Shown one piece after another: positions 20,884 to 29,881 of a stretch of DNA of 64,000 nt (positions are counted from its first letter, which is position 1; every line of letters starts with the position of its first letter). Source of the DNA: Nannochloropsis salina CCMP1776 (Eukaryota > Sar > Eustigmatophyceae > Eustigmatales > Monodopsidaceae). The notes below the pieces were generated by a model. That model did no database searches and was not told the DNA's origin. It saw nothing but the letters and a program-made list of their open reading frames with translations. A program made the translations under genes and the position numbers. The stretch spans positions 802,340 through 866,339 of the forward strand of contig SDOX01000019.1 of the NCBI GenBank assembly GCA_004565275.1, written 5' to 3'.

Positions 20884-23115
20884 TCAGCCCAACATGGCAC
20901 TCGATAGAGCACACAAGACCAGCACGCCCCCCACGTCCACTAAGGTGGAGAGCGCCGGGGAGGCACAATTGGCGGGATCCACGCCCAGCCTGTCCATGAC
21001 CAGGGGCGCCACCGTGCCAAAGGCACAGGCCCCCACCACCGTCACGGACAAGGCGAGGGTGACGGCCACAGTGGACATGACCGTGCTCCCCGGAGTGATG
21101 TAGACTCGAAGGAAAGCGGCCACCGCCAAGAGGGCTGACATAAGCAACGCCGCCTTCACTTCCCGGACCACCGCCTTCCAGCCGTTCTTCCGGTTGATCT
21201 CCCCCGTGGCAATGCCCCGGATGACCATGGCGGAGCTCTGGTTCCCCGCGTTGCCGGCCGTGCCGGTGAGCATGGTCAAGAAGAGGGCAATGACCAGGTG
21301 CCGCTCGATGAGGGCCGAGAAGTGCGTGAGGATGATGGAGGAGAGGCTCTGCAGCATGAGCAAGGAGACCAGCCAGGAGGCGCGGGCTGTGACCAATTGC
21401 AAGACCGGCGTCCCGAAGAAGCTCTCTGTGCTCCCACTCCCCGAGTAGCGCGAGACGTCGTCCGTAGCCTCCATCTCCATCTCCTTCAGCATGTCCGAGG
21501 GAGTGATAATCCCCACCACCACCTCGTCCTCCGTCACCACCGGGGCGTAAGTCAAACGCTTCGCCCGCATGGCACCGATGGCATCGTCGTACTCGTCCGA
21601 GTCCCGGACCACCACCTCGCACGATCGCACGATCGAAAGGAGCGGCGCCACCCTGTCCTGCACTAGCAGGTCCATCGAGGTCACGTAGCCCACCAACCGT
21701 CCGCAGTCCGTCACGAATATACGTTCCAAAGACCGACAGGGGCCTCCGCCCCCCCCTTCCGCCTCTCTGCCATCTCCCGGCCCGCCATTGTACCGTTCCA
21801 GTTTGCTCATCCGGGTAATGAAGTCGACCACGTCGCCGACTAGGAAGGAGGCTGGCACCACCAAGCCCTCTTCCCGCAGCACGTTGTGCTCGACCAACGA
21901 GGCCGATGGGACCGCGCAAGGAGCGATCAATTCCACAGGACAATCTCTCCGGAGCTGGCCCCCCACTCCCTCCCGCAGATTCGCCTCCAGCGTCATGTTG
22001 ATGCTAATCCTGTCCAGCGCACTGGAGCCAATCCTGTGGTGCGGCTTCCCACCATCCTCATCCCTACCCCCCAGGATTCCTCCATCAAAGCCAGCGCTGC
22101 TGGCCTCCCCCGAAGTTGGGTGCGCGGCCAAAAGAAGCGACCCCACCTTCCCGGGATGAAGACCCTGGCCCCTAGGAGCGAGCAGGTGGCGTGCATGGCG
22201 GGGCTGCGGCCGCGGCTGGAAAGGATAGTGGGAGTGGTGTACTTTATAATGTCGAGTCCCGCCTCCCATCGTATTCGCAGCACCGGCATTCCCTCCCAAT
22301 CCCAGCAGGTCCTGTGTCGCTCGTCGCCATCGCAGGTAAGAGCTACTGGCGCTGTTAGTGCTACTACTGCCGCCGCTCACTCCCGACCTTTGGGATCCCG
22401 GCGTCCACACCACCTCAAGCGTCCGTCTGATATAGTCTCGCGCAAGATATATCCACCCGTTTCTCCCATTCAAAGGCTTGCTCTTGCTGATGTCCTCCTT
22501 GTCTTCCTTCAGGGTAGGATGGCTTTGGCCCTGTTGATATCCTCCTTGCCCGCCGTGGTAGTTAAATCGATTGCTTCCCGCAGCGGTGTAGGACCGATAA
22601 TGCGATTGCTGGTTATGCTGGGAGGTGGACATGGAAAGGCCAGCCTCTGAAATCTCAGAAGACGCTTGTGGAATGTGGCGGAGGAAGAGCATGTTTGAGC
22701 TTGCCGGTTTGCCGCGAGGTACTGAAGCCCCGTCCGATGGAGAAGTACTCATGACCAGCAGAGAGAAAAACGCCCACGATATAACGAGGACCGCGTTAGA
22801 TCTGTGCGCGTCTACGATCGAAGCGATTGGGGAAAACGATGAAGCTGAGATTTGTGCTCTTCTTGTGTTGTCGGAACCCATGAACGCCGCTCGCTTAGGC
22901 TCTTGGCATGCTGCGCAGCTTGTCGAACACTCCGAGTGATATCTCACTTCCTCTGTGACGTGGACGCACGAAAGAAGCGTGTGGGAAAGGGGCGAGCGCA
23001 AGTGTTCAGTCCAGGTGAGGAAGGAAACTCCCACAGCGACAGAGGTGAAAGGGACCTGCCCGATGCGCTTGAACTTCTCCGCGGCATGCACGCCGATAGC
23101 AGCGAGGCTTGGCAT
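20884..23115 (-). CDS. MgtE/SLC41-type Mg2+ transporter with CBS domains
   Basis: 743 residues from the ATG at 23115; later Mets (for example MSTSQHN) are also possible. The C-terminal ~200 residues are an MgtE-type membrane domain with five hydrophobic helices. They include 'ALFLTMLTGTAGNAGNQSSA', the signature that lines the Mg2+ pore in bacterial MgtE and SLC41, 'VAVTLALSVTVVGACAFGT' and 'PANCASPALSTLVDVGGVLV', which holds the conserved Asp of the last helix. Before it sits a CBS-domain pair ('VTDCGRLVGYVTSMDLL', 'VVTEDEVVVGIITPSDMLK'), which senses Mg2+ or ATP in bacterial homologues. The N-terminal ~380 residues are poorly conserved, Ser/Gly/His-rich, with one hydrophobic stretch (VLVISWAFFSLLVM) that may be a targeting sequence. 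Plasma or organelle membrane location cannot be told. Confidence 0.85.
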   Translation of the reverse strand: MPSLAAIGVHAAEKFKRIGQVPFTSVAVGVSFLTWTEHLRSPLSHTLLSCVHVTEEVRYHSECSTSCAACQEPKRAAFMGSDNTRRAQISASSFSPIASIVDAHRSNAVLVISWAFFSLLVMSTSPSDGASVPRGKPASSNMLFLRHIPQASSEISEAGLSMSTSQHNQQSHYRSYTAAGSNRFNYHGGQGGYQQGQSHPTLKEDKEDISKSKPLNGRNGWIYLARDYIRRTLEVVWTPGSQRSGVSGGSSSTNSASSSYLRWRRATQDLLGLGGNAGAANTMGGGTRHYKVHHSHYPFQPRPQPRHARHLLAPRGQGLHPGKVGSLLLAAHPTSGEASSAGFDGGILGGRDEDGGKPHHRIGSSALDRISINMTLEANLREGVGGQLRRDCPVELIAPCAVPSASLVEHNVLREEGLVVPASFLVGDVVDFITRMSKLERYNGGPGDGREAEGGGGGPCRSLERIFVTDCGRLVGYVTSMDLLVQDRVAPLLSIVRSCEVVVRDSDEYDDAIGAMRAKRLTYAPVVTEDEVVVGIITPSDMLKEMEMEATDDVSRYSGSGSTESFFGTPVLQLVTARASWLVSLLMLQSLSSIILTHFSALIERHLVIALFLTMLTGTAGNAGNQSSAMVIRGIATGEINRKNGWKAVVREVKAALLMSALLAVAAFLRVYITPGSTVMSTVAVTLALSVTVVGACAFGTVAPLVMDRLGVDPANCASPALSTLVDVGGVLVLCALSSAMLG

Positions 23116-23410
23116 ATGCCCCGCCTATTAAAGTGGGCGATTTTTGTTTTCCCTTGTGGTCCTTTGCAAGCATACGCACGAGAATACTTCATTCACAGTA
23201 TCCTTCGCATACGTCCAAACACTTATTGAGTCGTCGCTCTCCTTTCTTAGGAATAGAAGCGGTAAAAAAGAAGGCGTACGTTGGGGGAAAATAACTCGTC
23301 GACAGGAAGCTCCTCGGTTGAATCAGTGCCTGACGTAACAGTTGCCGCCGCCAGCATCCCGATCACCACGTTCACGTCTTTAAGATCTTAATCTCTGCTC
23401 TTCCTGGCCG

Positions 23411-24787
23411 ATGCTCAATGTCTTGGAAGGCAAAACAAGTTCTCTGCTTTGTCAGTCGCCATCTCCACCTCCGCCACCGAGGCTAGGCAGCCATGGCTCC
23501 AAAGCAGGTAGCGGATGCGGGAGTGCCAGCAGCTATGTAAATTCTTCTGGAATAGAGGACTACACGCAAGCAGGGCTTACATTTTGGAAGGAACATTTCG
23601 GTCCGGGGCGCCTGGTGCCCTGGCCTCGGTTTGTAGGCGCTCTTGAGCAATATGTTCGAAAGGCACATCCCAAGCAACTGCATGAACGAGTCACTGTCGA
23701 TGATATACTTCGTATCTTTATCGTACGACGCGAAGCTAATCGAGCTGAGAATGTGCTTGCGGTGGAGGAGTGGGCGGTTTTCTTGCATCGTTTCGGGCCT
23801 CTGGAGTGCAGCTTGGGCAAGGCCGCTCGCTCCTTCTTCACAGCGGACGGAGGCCTGGTGCCCTGGTTTCACGGAAGCATCACACGACGAGCCGCCAAGG
23901 AACTCGTCGTGAAGGAGGCGGGTGGGAAGCCGGGCAATTTTCTGGTGCGATTTAGCGAGACCAACCTCCGTAACTTGAGCGTGACCTATCTCGAGGACAC
24001 GGTCCCTCTCCGCCCCCACTCCCAGCACCGGGAGGGTCAGCACGTGGAGCTGCGCGGCCCCATGAAAGGCGTTCCACGATCGGCCTCCCTTCCTTCCGAC
24101 TCTGCGCCACGAACCCTGTCCTACAAGAACGTCCTCATCCACAATCGAGGCCAGCTGGGCTTCGCCTTGAGCGCCTCAAGTCCGGAGGGGGAGTGCTTCC
24201 CTGGTGTCAGGGACCTTGTCGCCAGCCATCAAGCATGGAGGCACCCCTGTCCCTCCCTTCTGGCCGCGCAGTTCCAGGACGAGCTTGTCCAGAGAAGGGC
24301 GAGGCCAGGGAGTGGCTCGGAGGGGGGCGCGTGGGAGGGCGGGACGCCGTCGAAGCAGGAGGATGGGAGGGAGGCCCTGGGGGGGGGTTGGGGAACTGGC
24401 TCTGTTCGGGCCATTGGCAGAAGCAAGGAGAGCCTCCCTCGGTCCTTAGCCGTGCCTGTACCGGTGAGGTCCGAGGGAGCAGGGAGGAATGGCTTGGAGG
24501 GGCGGGCGGACGGGGAGGGAGAGGGGGAAAGCGGGGAGGAAGGCAGGGAGGAGGGCCGATTGCCCGGGGCCGGCCAGGGGCGTGGGCGCAGGTCGAGGTT
24601 GAGGAAAGGAGAGGAATGGAACGAGGAGGCGGTGCAAGACCCTCTTGCGTCAACCGTCTGTTCCCCCGCGGAGGACTTCGTGGTCAAGTGTGAAGGATTC
24701 GGGGGGGGGGAGTGTGTGAAGAACGGGGAGGGGGGAGGTACTATGGTTGGAAGGATGGGGAGGGGGATGAATACGAGGATGATTTAG
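23411..24787 (+). CDS. SH2-domain protein with EF-hand-like linker (STAT/Cbl-style)
   Basis: ATG at 23411. Residues ~50-145 are helical ('LTFWKEHFGPGRLVPWPRFV', 'HERVTVDDILRIFIVRR', 'VEEWAVFLHRFGPLE'), similar in style to the EF-hand-like linker in front of SH2 in STAT and Cbl proteins. Residues ~150-275 form an SH2 domain: start 'PWFHGSITRRAAKELV', then 'GNFLVRFSE' with the invariant phosphotyrosine-binding Arg of the FLVR motif, then 'SYKNVLIHNRGQLGFAL' and 'FPGVRDLVASH'. SH2 domains bind phosphotyrosine peptides. After ~residue 300 the frame runs into G-rich low-complexity DNA and ends at 24787. Acidic coding-like sequence goes on in another frame and then in the same phase into the TPR-like frame downstream, so this is probably the 5' part of a longer gene. 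Confidence 0.65.
   Translation: MLNVLEGKTSSLLCQSPSPPPPPRLGSHGSKAGSGCGSASSYVNSSGIEDYTQAGLTFWKEHFGPGRLVPWPRFVGALEQYVRKAHPKQLHERVTVDDILRIFIVRREANRAENVLAVEEWAVFLHRFGPLECSLGKAARSFFTADGGLVPWFHGSITRRAAKELVVKEAGGKPGNFLVRFSETNLRNLSVTYLEDTVPLRPHSQHREGQHVELRGPMKGVPRSASLPSDSAPRTLSYKNVLIHNRGQLGFALSASSPEGECFPGVRDLVASHQAWRHPCPSLLAAQFQDELVQRRARPGSGSEGGAWEGGTPSKQEDGREALGGGWGTGSVRAIGRSKESLPRSLAVPVPVRSEGAGRNGLEGRADGEGEGESGEEGREEGRLPGAGQGRGRRSRLRKGEEWNEEAVQDPLASTVCSPAEDFVVKCEGFGGGECVKNGEGGGTMVGRMGRGMNTRMI
24701..24710. repeat. G10 homopolymer inside the SH2 locus
   Basis: Ten G in a row within the low-complexity tail of the SH2 frame, just where the acidic coding signal moves from one plus-strand frame to another. 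A likely place for a length error or polymorphism. Confidence 0.8.
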
Positions 24788-24916
24788 ACAGTCAGACGAC
24801 GCGCGGCTCCCTTCCCCAAGAGCAAGCGCAACGACGTCATTTCTCGAAGGGGCCTGGAGCAGAGGATAGTCTTGTGGAAGATGAGGATGGGGGGGAGGGG
24901 GAAATGAGGAAGGGGA

Positions 24917-24995
24917 GAAGAGGAGGAGGAGGAGGAGGAGGAGGAGGAGGAGGAGGAGGAGGAGGAAGAAGAAGAAGAAGAAGAAGAAGAAGAGG
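24917..24995. repeat. (GGA)n(AGA)n purine repeat encoding poly-Glu
   Basis: About 15 GGA units followed by about 9 AGA units. In the phase of the downstream TPR-like frame it reads as an uninterrupted Glu run ending in 'EAERETHEPSEIE'; in the other phases as poly-Gly/poly-Arg. Confidence 0.85.
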
Positions 24996-25030
24996 CGGAA
25001 AGAGAGACGCACGAGCCCTCCGAGATCGAG

Positions 25031-26029
25031 ATGCGCCAACGCCTTCGGCTCCTGCACACCATGTCCTCAGTGTCCTCCATGGGCGAAGCCGCAACGCTCC
25101 TCAACCGCGCAATGCTGAACACGGCGTGTGGGAGGTTCGAGGACGCCCTCTGCCTCCTCGACGACGTGCTGGGGATGGCAAGCACCGAGACCACGAGCGT
25201 GGAGGAGGCGAGGATGCAGGCGCGCGCGGCGAAGGTGAAAGGCACCGTGCTGCAAGAGATGGGTCTGATGAAGGAGGCCAGCGTCTGGTACGAGCTCAGC
25301 GTCCGGGCAGGGCGGCGACTCCTACAGCAGGCACCCCTTTCCGAGGACTTGAGCAAGTATTTCCCGTCCCTTCGGTACGTGCACAACCAACTCGCGCAGT
25401 TTTATTTGTCCGTGCGGGCCTTTGCCCTGGTACTGGAGCACTTTGAGCAGCTGGTGGCCTTGACGGACGACGTGGGGGACCGACGCCTCCTTCTGCGGGA
25501 ATTCGAGCGCCTTTCCCTCGAGCACGATTTCTGGCAAGACGTGACGCCCGGCATGCTCGACCAGGAGCTGGAGCAAGGGCGCAGGTGGTACAGGGAGAAA
25601 TGCTGGGAAGAAGCGGCGCTCCAATTTCGCCGGGTCGTGCAATTGGCACGCCTGGCGTCCTTCTCCTCAGGGGATGGGACACGGATGGTCGAGGCCCGGG
25701 CCCTGGGGAACTATGCCACGGTCCTCAAGGACTTGCGGAGGTGCGACGAGTCCATCCTCGCTTACCGGCTCTGCTGTCGGCTTTTGGAGGAGCTGGAGGA
25801 GGAGCAAATGGAGCGGCGCATGCTGAATGGCTTGTCTTTGTCCCTGATCGAAGCGCACAGGTACGAGGACGCCGCCGTGGTGTGTGAGCGGCTTTTGGTG
25901 CTGACGGAACGGGACGACAATGTGGGACTGGTCAAAACCAGGTTGGAAGAGATACAGGCGTGCCTGCGAGACGGGAGGCGGACGATGGAGAGGGAAAGTG
26001 AGGATGAGGGGGACGAAGAGACGAAGTGA
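25031..26029 (+). CDS. TPR-like helical repeat protein, possibly the C-terminal half of the SH2 gene
   Basis: 332 residues from the ATG at 25031, but the frame is open upstream through the poly-Glu repeat to a stop at 24905. The sequence is made of helix pairs with TPR-like spacing: 'ATLLNRAMLNTACGRFEDAL', 'KVKGTVLQEMGLMKEASVWY', 'ALGNYATVLKDLRRCDESIL' and 'LSLSLIEAHRYEDAAVVCER'. These are Ala/Gly-Tyr/Phe positions expected of about five or six degenerate TPRs, which serve as protein-protein scaffolds. The end is acidic. It lies in the same phase as the SH2 frame, 243 bases downstream, so one SH2-acidic-TPR protein is likely; two separate genes is the alternative. I know no named SH2-TPR protein of this layout. 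Confidence 0.55.
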   Translation: MRQRLRLLHTMSSVSSMGEAATLLNRAMLNTACGRFEDALCLLDDVLGMASTETTSVEEARMQARAAKVKGTVLQEMGLMKEASVWYELSVRAGRRLLQQAPLSEDLSKYFPSLRYVHNQLAQFYLSVRAFALVLEHFEQLVALTDDVGDRRLLLREFERLSLEHDFWQDVTPGMLDQELEQGRRWYREKCWEEAALQFRRVVQLARLASFSSGDGTRMVEARALGNYATVLKDLRRCDESILAYRLCCRLLEELEEEQMERRMLNGLSLSLIEAHRYEDAAVVCERLLVLTERDDNVGLVKTRLEEIQACLRDGRRTMERESEDEGDEETK

Positions 26030-26434
26030 GGGCCCCGTGGGGGCCAGAAACACGCATGTGATGTGACAGATCGTGAAATATACGCTCGGATGTCGAGTAA
26101 CCCAATTTAACAAATGAAGTGCCGCACTATTCGAGTCGTTGTAGACCCTTTTGGTAATCGCCTATTGTTTAGTTTCTTGAGGCATAAGGCTGGCGATACG
26201 AGTACTTTCGGTCCTCCTTCTGATGGTGACGCAGAGTTGGTCTCACTCCTTCGACTCACCCGAATATTCCAGAAGCTGCGCGGTTGCCATCACATAAAAC
26301 ATGTATCACCGTGACCTTTTCCTATTCCAGCACCCTACAGCTCACCAAGATGTCAAGCGCAGCTTGCACATTTTCCTTTCTAGCTCGCTCTGCTATCGCT
26401 CCTGAACCGTGGACATATCTATGCGGAGCTCTTT
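26030..26434. other. Intergenic region, convergent 3' ends
   Basis: About 400 bases between the TPR-like frame (+) and the cysQ-type gene (-). No gene or repeat recognised. Confidence 0.4.
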
Positions 26435-27265
26435 TCAGTTCCGGCGTCTGCCGTACACAATGAAAAACGGATTCAAAGCGTCCGGCTTGTTATACTCCAC
26501 GGGCAGTCCGGGCTGGCATGCCTTGCCTCCTTCCGCTTGCAGAACCTCTCCTCCTGCCGCCTCCACCACCGCGTGTGAGGCGCAGGTGTCCCATTCACAG
26601 GTTGGTGCCAACCGGGGGTAGACGTGTGCCTCTCCCTCGGCTACCATCAAAAGCTTTAAAGAAGATCCTAGCGCCTTAAGAGTCGGGTTCTGGTACTTGC
26701 TAATAAAATTCTCCGTTTCAGGGGTATTGTGTGAAGCAGAGGCAACGATGGCCAAGTTTGGATCCTTTTCACTGAATTCTTTCACCTTGATGGGAATTGG
26801 TGGCTCATCCGCGATCTCCACAAAGGCGCCGTGGCCTTTCGCTCCATAGTACGTCTTGGCCGGTTCCATAGCTGGCACGTGTACTACCCCAAATATGGGA
26901 GACTTCCCCTGGCATAGACCAATGTTTACCGTGAATTGGCCGTTCCGCTTTAAAAACTCCTTCGTTCCGTCCAGGGGATCAACGCACCAGTAGAAAGGCC
27001 AATTGCTTCGTTCTTCATACGGAAGCATTTTGTTTTCCTCGGAAACGATGGGAATCGAAGGATACTTTTCCTTGAGCGAGGCACAAATGAGATTGTTGGC
27101 AGCAAGATCAGCAGCAGTCAGGGGAGAGTTGTCGGACTTTGCCTTAACGTCCCAGCTAACAGTGTCCGGGAAGGCGTATATAGACATGATGGCATCTCCA
27201 GCCGTCTTAGCAATGGAAACCACATCTTTGGCTAAGACCTTGACGGCGCCGGCCTGGATGATCAT
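26435..27265 (-). CDS. cysQ: 3'(2'),5'-bisphosphate nucleotidase, CysQ type
   Basis: 276 residues from the ATG at 27265, one exon, the full usual length. It removes the 3' phosphate of 3'-phosphoadenosine 5'-phosphate (PAP), a by-product of sulfate assimilation and sulfotransferases; Mg2+-dependent and Li+-sensitive in the family. The inositol-monophosphatase fold motifs are all there: 'KSDNSPLTAADLAAN', 'PIVSEENK' (metal-binding Glu-Glu), 'WCVDPLDGTKEFLKRNGQFT' (motif A, DPLDGT, with the CysQ-type KEF) and 'CEWDTCASHAVVEAAGG' (motif B, WDxCA). The 'DGTKEF' form and the size favour the bacterial CysQ branch over the plant SAL1 branch. No plastid presequence is visible in this frame. Confidence 0.92.
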   Translation of the reverse strand: MIIQAGAVKVLAKDVVSIAKTAGDAIMSIYAFPDTVSWDVKAKSDNSPLTAADLAANNLICASLKEKYPSIPIVSEENKMLPYEERSNWPFYWCVDPLDGTKEFLKRNGQFTVNIGLCQGKSPIFGVVHVPAMEPAKTYYGAKGHGAFVEIADEPPIPIKVKEFSEKDPNLAIVASASHNTPETENFISKYQNPTLKALGSSLKLLMVAEGEAHVYPRLAPTCEWDTCASHAVVEAAGGEVLQAEGGKACQPGLPVEYNKPDALNPFFIVYGRRRN

Positions 27266-27794
27266 GGGAAACTGTTGACCAGTTTCGTGAGAGCATAATC
27301 AACGGTCAAGAAGCATGAGAGGACTCGCGTGATGTATGGTATAAGTGATATAGGAAGGCGACTAGGAAGAATCGACGAGAGGCGCGCCAGCTGACAGGAC
27401 TCGCTCCAGAGGCGCCGAGGTCGCGCTCCGGGCACAGGGTCCCAATTTTGATTACCCAAGTTGTTTGTGTACACCTCAGCCCTCTCTCATTTTTGCGTGA
27501 ATGAGGCCTGGTCTTTGTGAGTGTTCTGCAGGGTAGTGGATAGTTATGACAAGTTCCACCAACCCTGTGCTTCTCGTTTGCGGAGCAAGTATTGACGGCC
27601 GATCAAACGACTTACCCCTATTTTCCGAAGCTCCCGGAGCCCCCCGAAAAAAACAAAACTTGGCTTGCTATACAAGAATATGTATAGCCGCGTAGAACCT
27701 TCTGTGGTGTCTGCTTATGGCCGATTGACGACTTTTTTCCTCAGTCTGACGCTCGTGAAATTACCTATATATCAGACGGGCACTTACAACAAAT
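27266..27794. promoter_or_regulatory. Divergent promoter region between the cysQ-type and RING genes
   Basis: About 530 bases separating two divergently transcribed genes, so both promoters must lie here. A TATA-like 'ctatatatc' at about 27764 sits some 30 bases upstream of the RING ATG at 27795; the element call is weak. Confidence 0.4.
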
Positions 27795-28958
27795 ATGACG
27801 ATTAAGCGAAAAGGGCTTTTGTCACCAAGATGTCCCGATGTTCATGCTGCTGTTGTAGCGACAGAGTGCTGTCATGCTAACACGGCGGCATCTGTGAAGC
27901 ATGGTGGAGAGAAGCCTCCAGTAGTGTCCACGAGTGGTGACTTGCCAAAGTATGAGCCACGCGTTGCAGATGACGGAGTCCTCCACGGTGCATGTCAAAC
28001 AGAGATTAAGACTCTGCGGGCAGAGGTTGAGCTACTACGCAAGAAGCTTGACGCTGTATTAGGTGACATACCAGCATGCTCTATTTGCCTGGAAGGCGTT
28101 GACTATCCTGTAGAGCTGCAGGAGTGTCGGCACCTCTTCTGCTGTCACTGCTTCTACATGTATGCCAAATGGAAAACTACTGGGAACATAGCATGTCCTG
28201 CGTGTCGTACAACAGTATATAAGGCACCGCTACCACCGCCTCTTGCCTTTCTACAACATTTAGACGCAATAAAGGTTGCGAAGCGGCGACAACAAGAGGC
28301 GGTAAGGACGGGCGCAGACCCAGGACAAAGTCTCGAGGGAGGTATACATAGAATTGACGCAAAAGCAGAAAGTCATAGAAGAAGCGAAGAAGAAAGTGAA
28401 CGTAAAGTAGGAGAGAAAATCAAATTGGAAAGATGGAAGGAAGGGGTATGGATGATGAAGTCACATGGTGAGGAGATAGGGGAGGATGACGACCGCTCTG
28501 CTGCAGGTCTATTGGATCGTGCTGGCCCGTCGGGGCAGGCGCAGGAGGATAGGGATATGGAGGCAAAAAAGACCGCAGCTGCTACCGCCATTGCTGCTCG
28601 CCGTGCCCGTGCGGCGTACCAAGCCCAGATGGCCGAGTTGAAAGTCATGTTCGAGGCTGCAGAGCGCATGGGCGAGGGGGCTGTCGGGCTGAATGCCTCC
28701 AGAAGAATACGGCCGCGTACAATAAGAAATGCAGAAATGTATGGAAGCGCTCATCTCAACTACGATGAGTCTGACGGTGTGTACCGCTGCCTGAACTGCC
28801 ATTGGGAGGTGGATGAAGGGGGCATGTGCGCCCGATGCCTCCACAACGACGACGATGAAGAGGAGGATGTAGATGTAGCACATGTGTCGAGGACGGATAT
28901 CTACCCACCGGGTCAGTTCGATTACGATAGCGATGAAGATGGGACTTTGGATCGATGA
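27795..28958 (+). CDS. RING-finger protein with C-terminal zinc motif and acidic tail
   Basis: 387 residues from the ATG at 27795. The leucine-rich region 'EIKTLRAEVELLRKKLD' is a short coiled coil. A C3HC4 RING follows at about residues 93-141: 'CSICLEGVDYPVELQECRHL', 'FCCHCF' and 'CPACR'. A RING of this type usually gives E3 ubiquitin-ligase activity. The C-terminus has a second small Cys knot, 'YRCLNCHWEVDEGGMCARC' (CxxC...CxxC), then an acidic tail 'FDYDSDEDG'. RING plus this 'WEV..G.C..C' motif plus an acidic 'YDSD' end is a layout I associate with fungal RING proteins; no closer name is possible. After the stop at 28958 acidic coding-like sequence goes on in the next frame. Confidence 0.75.
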   Translation: MTIKRKGLLSPRCPDVHAAVVATECCHANTAASVKHGGEKPPVVSTSGDLPKYEPRVADDGVLHGACQTEIKTLRAEVELLRKKLDAVLGDIPACSICLEGVDYPVELQECRHLFCCHCFYMYAKWKTTGNIACPACRTTVYKAPLPPPLAFLQHLDAIKVAKRRQQEAVRTGADPGQSLEGGIHRIDAKAESHRRSEEESERKVGEKIKLERWKEGVWMMKSHGEEIGEDDDRSAAGLLDRAGPSGQAQEDRDMEAKKTAAATAIAARRARAAYQAQMAELKVMFEAAERMGEGAVGLNASRRIRPRTIRNAEMYGSAHLNYDESDGVYRCLNCHWEVDEGGMCARCLHNDDDEEEDVDVAHVSRTDIYPPGQFDYDSDEDGTLDR

Positions 28959-29152
28959 CCACGAATTCAGTGATGGCGATGGAGTGACGAGGGGATTGCC
29001 ATTGAGATGAGCGTCAAACCGAGATTGCTTCTATTGGCTTTTGTTTCGGTCCCTACCAAGCCGCTTTGTAAGTGGAGAAGGATGGATAAGAGGTATGAAA
29101 AGAAGAGGGAGTCGGGTAGGACTATAAGGAGGAAACAAGAGGGAGCGGGAAA

Positions 29153-29272
29153 ATGGAAGAAGAGGAGAGCGATGAGGCAACTGTGGCACTGGTTCGTGAT
29201 GCCTTTAAATTGGGCATGACAGAAGGTAAAGGAGCGTTGTATCCCGCAGCGAGTCATGTGAAAGCGACCTAG
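29153..29272 (+). CDS. Possible last exon of the RING gene (39 codons, acidic)
   Basis: A short open frame (MEEEESDEATVALVRDAF..., stop at 29270-29272) has an acidic-helical composition unlike the surrounding non-coding DNA. With the acidic stretch at 28935-29000 in the shifted frame ('WIDDHEFSDGDGVTRG') it could continue the acidic tail of the RING protein through one more intron. I found no fully satisfying splice pair. Confidence 0.25.
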   Translation: MEEEESDEATVALVRDAFKLGMTEGKGALYPAASHVKAT

Positions 29273-29881
29273 AGATGAGGTCTGCAAACCATGAAGGAGC
29301 GGGCGAAAGAGAAGGAACGGTGCTGAGACGCATGAAATGGGGCACATCATACGGTTATGTATCTCTTTTCGTGAGCAGAGCGAGGAAATAGCAATCATGT
29401 GTGATATCAATGTAAATATAAACTTCAGTGTATGTTCCTGCAGATCTATTTTTATTTATTTTCTGCTCGAAATCCAAGCCAGTTTTCTGTTCGAGTTCCA
29501 GATTTCTTTCACGAAGGGTGTACGTGTGTATTCTCGAGGCTTGTTCTCATGATCCATACAGCCTGAACTGAGCCAGTCCCTTTCAGATCGCCTCTTCCAA
29601 AGACAAGCTATGAAATGTGTGCCTGGCAAAGTCATACTTTTCGTTTCCGCTATCAAGTGCCCTCGCGCCTGCCGGGAATGATAAATCAAATTTCATGCCT
29701 CAGATACCACACGTAGGCCCCGCAAATTGAAGGCAAAACAGTCCAGTCAGACGCGCCATGAAGGTAGAACGGATCGAGGCAGCCCAATAAAATTTGGCAT
29801 GGCTCAGCACTACTACAGCAAGGCATGAGGACTCGCCGCAGGAACCACAGGGCGGCTTGGGATCCCTTTGGAAGATGGCTC
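29273..29881. other. Intergenic region
   Basis: AT-rich stretch between the RING locus (+) and the 3' end of the F-box/LRR gene (-). No credible gene or repeat. Confidence 0.4.

Noticed and set aside
20690-21943. 417-codon minus frame overlapping the Mg2+ transporter
   Set aside because: Gly/Arg/His-rich shadow of the true frame, which carries CBS and MgtE motifs.
24193-24693. 166-codon plus frame overlapping the SH2 gene tail
   Set aside because: Gly/Arg-rich by-product of G-rich DNA; no domain.
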